Source: JABDIP01 sp965237625 (GTDB lineage Bacteria > Pseudomonadota > Alphaproteobacteria > DSM-16000 > Inquilinaceae). Taken from it: a DNA stretch of 64,000 nt. The notes under the pieces were generated by a model. It had not been told where the DNA came from. It searched no databases and was given only the letters and a program-made list of their open reading frames with translations. Below are positions 25,087-31,977 of the stretch, piece after piece. Both the position numbers and the translations under genes were made by a program. Numbering within the stretch: position 1 is the stretch's first letter; the number at the start of each line of letters is the position of its first letter. The stretch lies in contig CBDEGD010000028.1 in the NCBI GenBank assembly GCA_965237625.1, positions 1-64,000 of the forward strand, written 5' to 3'.

Positions 25087-25229
25087 CCCCCTCACCCTCC
25101 CATCGCTTGCGCGACGGGCCCCTCCCTCTCCCACGCTGGGGAGAGGGGTTCAAACAGCGCCGTGCCCAACCCTTCTCCCCTTGTGGGAGAGGGAGGGACC
25201 CGACGCGCAGCGTTGGGAGGGTGAGGGGG
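25087..25229. repeat. palindromic GC-rich intergenic repeat, family A copy
   Basis: Starts CCCCCTCACCCTCCCATCGC and ends GTTGGGAGGGTGAGGGGG, with an inner pair of CTCTCCC-type arms. It lies between the lyase and ATPase genes and may attenuate transcription or stabilise mRNA ends. Confidence 0.8.
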
Positions 25230-25253
25230 TTTCGAAAAGGCATTCTTGGCACT

Positions 25254-26777
25254 CTAAATTCGTTCCGGAACCGTGCCGGTCGGCTCGGCGGTGCCCAGAT
25301 AGCCGTCGACCAGAGCCGTCAGCGACCGTCCGGCGGCCGCCATGCGTTCCTCATAGACCGCCAGCGCCGTGGCATGGGCGGCGAGCCGGGTGGCGTATCG
25401 GTCCAGGCTGGCGGCGAGCGCCTTGGGGCCGGGTCCGCCGAACCGCTCGCGCACGGCGATGAAGTGCTCCGGCGACACGAAGCCGCGGAACTCGGCCTCG
25501 GTAAGGGTGAGCGGCCGGCCGATGGCATCGGCGAAGGCCTGGCCCACAGCATCGAACGACACCGTGCTCAGGCTCTCGCCGCGATCGACCACATGGCGGG
25601 CGAGATGGCCGGCCACCTGATGGGCCTGGCGGAACGAGACGCCTTCGACCCGCACCAGACTGTCGGCGAGTTCGGTGATGGTGATGCAGGCCTCGTCCAT
25701 ATGGCGCGAGACACGGTCGGCATCGACGGTCACCGCCGCGATCAGCCCGTCGAGCAGGGCCAGGGCCCGGCCGCCGGCGTCGAACGCCGCGTAACCGCCG
25801 GCCTGCACCTCGCCCTCGCTGTCGTTCATATCGGTGAACGGGGTGTTGTGCATGGTGTTGACGATAGTGTCGCAATGGCCGGCGGCGGAGGAAAGGATCA
25901 GCCGCAGATGCTCCACAGGCACCGGATTGCGCTTCTGCGGCATGATCGAGCTGATCTGCACATAGGCGTCGGGGACGCGCAGATGCCCGGTCTCGAACCC
26001 GGTCCATTGGTTCAGATCCTGGACGAAGCGGCCGAGGTTGATGAACAGCACCTTCATCGCCGAATAGACGCCCGTGACATAATCGCAGGCGGCAATGCAG
26101 CCGTAGGAATTCTCCTGCGCCTCCGCGAAACCCAGCATCTCGGCCATGCGGGCGCGGTCGATATCGAAGCCGGTGGTGGTGATCGCCGCCGCCCCCATGC
26201 TGCAGCGGTCGAGGTCGCGGCCGGCCAGGGCGAACCGGTCCAAATCGCGCAGCAGCACCTCGATCAGCGCGCCGAGATAATGGCCGAAAGTGGTGGGCTG
26301 GGCCGGCTGGCCATGGGTGTAGGCGACGACGATGGTGTCGCGGTTGGCGTCGGCGACGGTGATCAGGGTGTCGACCAGATTGGTCAGCCCGTGCAGCAGG
26401 CCGGACAGGCGCTGCTTCAGCAGCATCTTGAAGATCGTGTGATCGATGTCGTTGCGGCTGCGCCCGGTGTGCAGCTTGCCGGCCAGATCGACCCCCAGCC
26501 GCTCGGTCAGCTGACCCTCGATGTGGAAGAACAGATCCTCGACGCTACCGTCATAGGACAGGGCGTCGGCGTCGAAGCCGGCTTCGATCCCGCGCAGGGC
26601 GCCGAGGATGGCCGCCGCCTGTTCGCGGGACAGGATATCCCGTTCCGCCAGCATCACCGCATGGGCTTCGTTGATCCGCATCAGCGGCGGCGCGTGATGG
26701 CGCTTGGCGGTCTCGAACAGCGGCCCCAGCACGGTGTCCTTGTAGACCGGCGCCGGGAAGGTGTCGTTGTCGGTCAT
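25254..26777 (-). CDS. argininosuccinate lyase family protein, catabolic paralogue (EDDS-lyase-like?)
   Basis: A 507-residue member of the fumarase/aspartase superfamily, longer than typical ArgH (about 460). Visible blocks are HTGRSRNDIDHTIFKM, then YTHGQPAQPTTFGHYLGAL and the signature ISSIMPQKRNPVPVEHLR with the catalytic-loop Ser. These enzymes split a C-N bond and release fumarate. Its place inside a CUT1 transporter operon, away from arginine genes, argues against an ArgH role; EDDS lyases are related proteins of similar length. The substrate is inferred only as an N-substituted aspartate-like compound. Confidence 0.8.
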   Translation of the reverse strand: MTDNDTFPAPVYKDTVLGPLFETAKRHHAPPLMRINEAHAVMLAERDILSREQAAAILGALRGIEAGFDADALSYDGSVEDLFFHIEGQLTERLGVDLAGKLHTGRSRNDIDHTIFKMLLKQRLSGLLHGLTNLVDTLITVADANRDTIVVAYTHGQPAQPTTFGHYLGALIEVLLRDLDRFALAGRDLDRCSMGAAAITTTGFDIDRARMAEMLGFAEAQENSYGCIAACDYVTGVYSAMKVLFINLGRFVQDLNQWTGFETGHLRVPDAYVQISSIMPQKRNPVPVEHLRLILSSAAGHCDTIVNTMHNTPFTDMNDSEGEVQAGGYAAFDAGGRALALLDGLIAAVTVDADRVSRHMDEACITITELADSLVRVEGVSFRQAHQVAGHLARHVVDRGESLSTVSFDAVGQAFADAIGRPLTLTEAEFRGFVSPEHFIAVRERFGGPGPKALAASLDRYATRLAAHATALAVYEERMAAAGRSLTALVDGYLGTAEPTGTVPERI

Positions 26778-26816
26778 CGGGCTGTCGCCTGCGGGCGGCC
26801 TTCTGCGCTGCCTTCA

Positions 26817-26886
26817 TACTTCGACAGGCTCAGCATGAGGAATTTGAGAGCACACCTAAGGGCCTCATCCTGAGCCTGTCGAAGGA
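26817..26886. repeat. inverted repeat, family C
   Basis: ACTTCGACAGGCTCAGCATG near the left end and CATCCTGAGCCTGTCGAAGG near the right end are near-perfect inverse copies. Related sequence recurs at 44924-45116. Confidence 0.7.
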
Positions 26887-26934
26887 CGAGGCCCGACTCA
26901 CACAGCACGGCACCAGCTTGCAAAGCCACTCCCA

Positions 26935-27804
26935 TCACCCCTTCAGCCCGGTCAGCATGACGCCGCGGATGATGTAGCGCTGGAACAGCAGGAACACGAT
27001 CAGGGTCGGGATCGTGGCGAGACTGGAGCCGGTCATGATCAGCTCCCACTCCACGTTGGTCTCAACCGAGAACGAGGCGAGCCCGACCGGGATGGTGTAA
27101 AGGTCGGTGTTGTTGGTGACGATCAGCGGCCACAGGAAGGCGGTCCAGTTGCCCAGGAAGACGAAGATCGCCAGCGCCGACAGGGCCGGCGTCACCAACG
27201 GCATCGCCACCTCCCACCAGATCTGGAATTCGTTCAGCCCGTCGATGCGCGCCGCGTCCAGGAAGTCGTCGGGCACGCTTTCGAAGAATTGCTTCATCAG
27301 GAAGGTGCCGAAGCCGGTCATGATGCCGGGGAACATGATGCCCCAATAGCTGTCCAGCCAGCCGAAACTCTGCGACATGAGATACCAGGGTATGACCAGC
27401 ATCTCGGTCGGGATCATCAGCGTCGACAGGATTGCCACGAAGACGATGGTCCGGCCGCGGAACTTGAACTTGCACAGCGTGTAGCCGACCAGGCTGTCGA
27501 AGAACAACACCGAGACCGTGGTCGCCGTGGCGATCAGGAAGGAGTTGATGAACCAGCGGAAGAACCGCCCATCGGAGAGCACGTAGATGTAGTTGTCCAG
27601 GGTCGGCTCGTTGGGGATGAGACGCAGATCGTAGATTTCGTAGGAATATTTCAGCGAGGTCGAGATCATGAAGACGAACGGCATGATCATGGTGATGCCG
27701 CCCATCGCCAGCAGCGTCCACATCACGATCCGGCCGGGATTGATCGGCTTGCGGAACCGCGTGGTCGCGGTCGGTTCGACCCGGGAGAGCGCCTCGGCGG
27801 TCAT
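26935..27804 (-). CDS. CUT1 ABC transporter permease (MalG-like)
   Basis: A 289-residue inner-membrane permease with six predicted segments. The coupling EAA loop reads EAARIDGLNEFQIWWEVAMP-like (DAARIDGLNEFQIWWEVAMP), and the C-terminus ends YIIRGVMLTGLKG, typical of the second permease of sugar/glycerol-phosphate importers. Its ATG overlaps the stop of the preceding permease by four bases (ATGA), so they are translationally coupled. Confidence 0.92.
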   Translation of the reverse strand: MTAEALSRVEPTATTRFRKPINPGRIVMWTLLAMGGITMIMPFVFMISTSLKYSYEIYDLRLIPNEPTLDNYIYVLSDGRFFRWFINSFLIATATTVSVLFFDSLVGYTLCKFKFRGRTIVFVAILSTLMIPTEMLVIPWYLMSQSFGWLDSYWGIMFPGIMTGFGTFLMKQFFESVPDDFLDAARIDGLNEFQIWWEVAMPLVTPALSALAIFVFLGNWTAFLWPLIVTNNTDLYTIPVGLASFSVETNVEWELIMTGSSLATIPTLIVFLLFQRYIIRGVMLTGLKG

Positions 27805-28697
27805 TTCGACCTCAGCAGGTACATCTGCAGCACGGTGATCAGCAGCAGCACCAGGAACAGCACCACGGTCTGCGCCGCCGCATAGCCCATGTCGAAGGCG
27901 TCGAAGGCGCTCTCATAGATGTACAGCACCATCGGCTTGGTCGAGTTGAGCGGCCCGCCATCGCCCTGCGGTGTCATGTTGTAGACCTGGTCGAAGATGC
28001 GCAGGAAGCCGATCGAGCTGATCACCACCAGGAAGATCATGGTCGGCCTGAGCAGCGGCAGGGTGATCTCGAACAGGATGCGCCACGGCCCGGCGCCGTC
28101 GATCTTCGCGGCCTCGTAATATGTGCCCGGGATCGCCCGCAGGCCCGCCAGGAAGATCACGATCTGGAAGCCGAGTCCGGCCCAGATCGCCGGAGCCAGT
28201 ATCGCCGGCAGCGCCTGGGTCGTGTCGCGTAGGAAAGGCTGCTGCGGCAGCCCCAGCGCCGACAGGACCTGGTTGAATGTCCCGATCGGCACCGGCTGGT
28301 AGAACCAGCGCCAGACCCAGGCCATAGCGACGGCGGTGGTCAGGAACGGAATGAAATAAAGCGCCCGGATGGTGCCGTGCATGAACCGCACCTGATCCAG
28401 GAAATACGCAACCACAAAGGAGATCACCAGGCTGACCGGGGTCCCGATACCAAGATATTGGAAGGTATTGACGAAGACCTCGCGGAACGCCTCGTCGTCG
28501 ATCAGCCGGGTGTAGTTGTCGATGCCGATGAAGTTCCGCTCGCCGACCAGGTTCCAATCGGTCAGCGAGATCAGGAAGGAATCGAATGTCGGATAGAAGC
28601 GGATGACGACGTAGAAGACGACCGGCACGGCCAGAAAGGCCCAGGCCCACATCGCCCGTTTCTTGCCGATCGGCAGATTGTCGTAGAACGCGCCCAT
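27801..28697 (-). CDS. CUT1 ABC transporter permease (MalF-like)
   Basis: A 298-residue permease with six membrane segments. The EAA loop is YEAAKIDGAGPWRILFEITL and the family block VVFYVVIRFYPTFDSFLISL starts the first periplasmic region. I start at ATG 28697 (MGAFYDNLPIGKKRAMW); the frame is open to an in-frame TTG 13 codons upstream. Together with the MalG-like partner it forms the channel for the solute delivered by the binding protein encoded upstream. Confidence 0.9.
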   Translation of the reverse strand: MGAFYDNLPIGKKRAMWAWAFLAVPVVFYVVIRFYPTFDSFLISLTDWNLVGERNFIGIDNYTRLIDDEAFREVFVNTFQYLGIGTPVSLVISFVVAYFLDQVRFMHGTIRALYFIPFLTTAVAMAWVWRWFYQPVPIGTFNQVLSALGLPQQPFLRDTTQALPAILAPAIWAGLGFQIVIFLAGLRAIPGTYYEAAKIDGAGPWRILFEITLPLLRPTMIFLVVISSIGFLRIFDQVYNMTPQGDGGPLNSTKPMVLYIYESAFDAFDMGYAAAQTVVLFLVLLLITVLQMYLLRSK

Positions 28698-28777
28698 GTC
28701 GTCGTCAGGGTCCCGGGACGTCCCGGTCAAGGCCAATTGGCCTCGGCCGGCCGGAGCTTGCGGCGTCCCTTCCCTTC

Positions 28778-28854
28778 GTCATTCCCGCGAAGGCGGGAAT
28801 CTCGAAACGCAAGAACTCAACTTCATTGAGGTTCCTGCCTACGCGGGAACGACG
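28778..28854. repeat. inverted repeat, family B
   Basis: GTCATTCCCGCGAAGGCGGG on the left and a decayed inverse (CTGCCTACGCGGGAACGAC) on the right. A perfect copy is at 44016-44103. It sits between the binding-protein gene and the first permease gene. Confidence 0.75.
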
Positions 28855-28979
28855 GCTGAGTGGGGAAGAAACAGAGTGCCCCATAGGCTCATATCCGGTC
28901 ATGCGACGACCCGCGTCGGACTCCGAAATCGGACCGCCGGGGCCGGCGCAAGCGCGGCCCCGGCCTGCCGATCGCGGCA

Positions 28980-30248
28980 TCACATGGCGCCGTAGAAATC
29001 GTCCAGCAACACCTGCTCGGCCTGTGCCGCGGTATGGACCGAATCATTGATGCTGGCGCCTTCCAGCAGGACCCGGTCGACCATGTCGACCAATAGCTGG
29101 CGCTGCGCCGACTCGTTCACAAACTTGGTCGCGGTGGCATATGCCAGCCCACGGATGAACGGCCCGTATTCCGCATGGGCTGTGTTCTCATCGGTCAGCG
29201 CCGCGGCCTGCCGGGCCGGCAATTCGCCGACCGTCTCAAGCCACAGCTGCATCGCCTCGTCTGAGGTGATGAAGGCGAGGAACTTGGCGGCCGCCTCGGC
29301 CCGCTCACCCTGCGCCTTCGACGTGATGCCGTTGACCCAGTAGGAGGAGAAGTTGTAACGCTCGCCGGCGGCGTTGGCCGGCAGTTCGGTCACGCCCCAA
29401 TCCAGGCCGCGCTGGCCGCGCAGCGCGCCCAGGCGGAACGAACCGTCGATGTGCATGCCGGCGCGACCCGCCTTGAAGGCCGCCTGGGGCTCATCCATGA
29501 AGCCGATCTGGCTGACGCCGTGTTCCTCGATCAGGTCGACATAGAATTCCAGCGCCTTCTGCCCGGCATCGCCGTCATAAGTCACCTCATGGCTGTCGCC
29601 GGAATAGGGCGCGCCGCCCATCTGTCGGACCAGGACCTCGCGCCACCAATGGTGGTCCTGCGCGGTCATGCCCATGGTGATGCCGACGGCCGTCAGATTG
29701 CCGCCGCCATCGCGCTGGGTCAGCGCCTTGGCGTATTCGATCATCTCGTCCAGCGTTTCCGGCGGGCTATCCGGATCCAGGCCGGCCTGCTCGAACATGC
29801 GCTTGTTCCAGAACAGCGCCAGCGAGCGCACCGCGGTCGGCATGGCGTAATACTGGCCGTTGATGTTCATGGCCTGGACCATGGGGAAGAATTCCGCCTC
29901 GATCTCGGATGGGTTGAACATGTCTGTTGGCAACGGCTGCAACAGATCGGCCTCGATGTAGTCGTTCAGCCAGCCGTAGAAAAGCTGCACCACGTCCGGG
30001 CCTTCGCCGGCCGGAACCGCCGCGGCGACCTTGGTGCGATAATCGGCGTACGGAAATGTCGTATGCACGACCGTAATGTCCGGATTCTCCGCCTCGAACT
30101 GCTCAATCAACGCGTTGATCGCATCGACCCGGCCCTGGAAGAAATACTGCCAGTATTCGATCTCGACCGCCTGTGCCGGTGCCGACGCCGTGAACGCCGC
30201 GCCGGCCATGAATACGGCACCGGTCAATGCCGCCAATTTCCGTTTCAT
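28980..30248 (-). CDS. CUT1 ABC transporter substrate-binding protein
   Basis: A 422-residue periplasmic protein with a Sec signal peptide (MKRKLAALTGAVFMAGAAFT, cleavage after AQA). The mature start VEIEYWQYFFQGRVDAINAL and AENPDITVVHTTFPYADYRT are typical of family 1 solute-binding proteins; FKAGRAGMHIDGSFRLG is the usual late block. AGGGAGGGTCGA directly precedes the ATG. It is the first gene of the operon and is read away from the ROK regulator. The solute is unknown; sugars, polyols and glycerol-phosphate compounds are the usual class. Confidence 0.92.
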   Translation of the reverse strand: MKRKLAALTGAVFMAGAAFTASAPAQAVEIEYWQYFFQGRVDAINALIEQFEAENPDITVVHTTFPYADYRTKVAAAVPAGEGPDVVQLFYGWLNDYIEADLLQPLPTDMFNPSEIEAEFFPMVQAMNINGQYYAMPTAVRSLALFWNKRMFEQAGLDPDSPPETLDEMIEYAKALTQRDGGGNLTAVGITMGMTAQDHHWWREVLVRQMGGAPYSGDSHEVTYDGDAGQKALEFYVDLIEEHGVSQIGFMDEPQAAFKAGRAGMHIDGSFRLGALRGQRGLDWGVTELPANAAGERYNFSSYWVNGITSKAQGERAEAAAKFLAFITSDEAMQLWLETVGELPARQAAALTDENTAHAEYGPFIRGLAYATATKFVNESAQRQLLVDMVDRVLLEGASINDSVHTAAQAEQVLLDDFYGAM

Positions 30249-30342
30249 TCGACCCTCCCTAATACTCTCGTTTGCCCCGATTTCCTGCTCGGACGTCGGC
30301 GCGCGCTCGCGCGGCCGGAGCCACGGGATCTGTCCCTGGCGA

Positions 30343-30388
30343 ATGTTTTGCCATTGGCCGGCACTTGTCAATAAATCTATCATATTGA
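30343..30388 (-). promoter_or_regulatory. candidate promoter and ROK-type operator of the transporter operon
   Basis: On the minus strand TTGACA (30371-30366) is followed after 17 bases by AAACAT (30348-30343), a plausible -35/-10 pair with a weak -10. An inverted repeat TCAATA-N9-TATTGA (30368-30388) overlaps the -35 in an AT-rich patch between the two divergent genes. This resembles NagC-type operators in layout. Assignment is inferred. Confidence 0.45.
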
Positions 30389-30444
30389 ATTAATCGCTCC
30401 CCTGCGGCATCGTTTCCTTACCCGCCACCATTCCTGGTTCATCC

Positions 30445-31686
30445 ATGCTGCTGAGCGGCACGAATATCGAGCACACGCGGTGGTTCAATCGCCGCGTCGT
30501 TCTGGAGACGGTGCGCCGGCACGGGCCGATTTCCCGCGCCGAGATCGCGCGGCTGACATCATTGGCGGCCCAGACCGTATCCAACATCGCCCTGGAGCTG
30601 CAGCAGGGCGGCCTGATCCGCAGCGAAGGACGCCGCCGGTCCGGCCGCGGCCAGCCGCCGGTCGAATTGTCGATCAATCCGGAGGGCGGATACACGGTCG
30701 GTCTGCAGCTCGACCATCGGCGGCTGAGCGGGGTGCTGGTCAATCTGGCCGGCGAGGTTCGCGAGCGCACGGACATTGCCATTGACCGGGCCGCCCCGGA
30801 CATCGCCCTGCCCTGCATGGCGAAGACCGTGGATACCTTGGTACATCGGGCCGGCATCGCCCGGGACCGGGTGCTGGGCACCGGCGTGGTGATGCCGGGG
30901 CCGTTCGACGTCGATGGTCTGACCTCGGTGGGGCCGACCACCCTGCCGGGCTGGCGCGGCATCGATCTGGCGGGGCTGCTGTCGAAGACCATCGGGCTGC
31001 CGGTGCTGGTCGAGAATGACGCAACGGCCGCGGCGTTGGGAGAGCGGCTTCATGGAGCGGCCCAACATCTGCGGACGTTCTTCTATCTCTATGTCGGAGT
31101 CGGTCTGGGCGCCGGGCTGATCCTGGATGGCCAGCCTTATCGCGGCGCCTGGGGCAATGCCGGCGAGTTCGGCCATATCGTCGTCGCGCCCGGCGGCAGG
31201 GCCTGTTTCTGCGGCAATGCGGGCTGCCTGGAACGCTATGCGTCGCTGCACTCCGCCCTGGAGACGGTGCGTGCCGCCGGACACGATGCCGACACGACGG
31301 AAGACTTGGCGGCCATGACGGCGGCCGGCAACCCGGCCATGATGGCCTGGATCGACTCCGCGGCGCGGCATCTCCGCCTGGCTCTGAACGCGGTGGAGAA
31401 CCTGCTGGACCCGGAGGCGATCCTGATCGGCGGCGACCTGCCGGAGCCGATTTGCCAGGCGCTGATCGACCGGCTCGAGCCGCTGATGCCGTCGGTGAGC
31501 GCTCGCCGCGGACGCGACTGGCCGCGGCTGATCAAGGCCACTGCCGGCGTCGAGGCAACGGCGCTCGGCGCCGCCGCCCTGCCGATCTTCGACACCATGA
31601 GTCCCAGCTTCAGTCTGCTGTTCAAGAACGGCAATGACGGATCGCAGCAATCCGACTCTCGTCCGGCCACGGTATCCGCCTCATGA
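30445..31686 (+). CDS. ROK family transcriptional regulator
   Basis: A 413-residue NagC/Mlc-type regulator. The N-terminal winged helix shows GPISRAEIARLTSLAAQTVS. The ROK domain follows, with VVMPGPFDVDGLTSVGPT, NDATAAALGE, then VGVGLGAGLILDG and the zinc motif CFCGNAGCLERY. It is divergent from the transporter operon and probably represses it until a sugar-like ligand binds. Such regulators usually sense a sugar or sugar phosphate, which hints at the transported compound. Confidence 0.9.
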   Translation: MLLSGTNIEHTRWFNRRVVLETVRRHGPISRAEIARLTSLAAQTVSNIALELQQGGLIRSEGRRRSGRGQPPVELSINPEGGYTVGLQLDHRRLSGVLVNLAGEVRERTDIAIDRAAPDIALPCMAKTVDTLVHRAGIARDRVLGTGVVMPGPFDVDGLTSVGPTTLPGWRGIDLAGLLSKTIGLPVLVENDATAAALGERLHGAAQHLRTFFYLYVGVGLGAGLILDGQPYRGAWGNAGEFGHIVVAPGGRACFCGNAGCLERYASLHSALETVRAAGHDADTTEDLAAMTAAGNPAMMAWIDSAARHLRLALNAVENLLDPEAILIGGDLPEPICQALIDRLEPLMPSVSARRGRDWPRLIKATAGVEATALGAAALPIFDTMSPSFSLLFKNGNDGSQQSDSRPATVSAS

Positions 31687-31752
31687 CCCTTAGCAGGGTT
31701 GCCTTTGTGAGACTACATATCCGAGGCCCTGTTGTGGCGGACCGCGGTGCTT

Positions 31753-31886
31753 CCCCCTCACCCTCCCGCGGCTTCGCCGCGGGTCCCTCCCTCTCCCCAA
31801 GGAGAGGGGATTTCAAGGCCGCCGCACAAAACCCTCTCCTTGGGGAGAGGGAGGGACCCGACGCGAAACGTTGGGAGGGTGAGGGG
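31753..31886. repeat. palindromic GC-rich intergenic repeat, family A copy
   Basis: Begins CCCCCTCACCCTCCCGCGGC, ends TTGGGAGGGTGAGGGG, with inner CCCTCTCC/GGAGAGGG arms. It fills most of the gap between the ROK gene and the PIG-L gene. Confidence 0.8.
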
Positions 31887-31977
31887 CGATCCCGCCCTAT
31901 CGGACCTGCATACATGCCCCCATCCGTGTGACAACCTGAGATACTCTACTTAGATAAGACATGAGCCCGACCCTCAC

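Noticed and set aside
23913..26873. 986-residue plus-strand open frame
   Set aside because: It runs antisense through the ABC ATPase, a palindromic repeat and the lyase gene, all of which have clear motifs on the minus strand; composition is typical of a GC-rich shadow.
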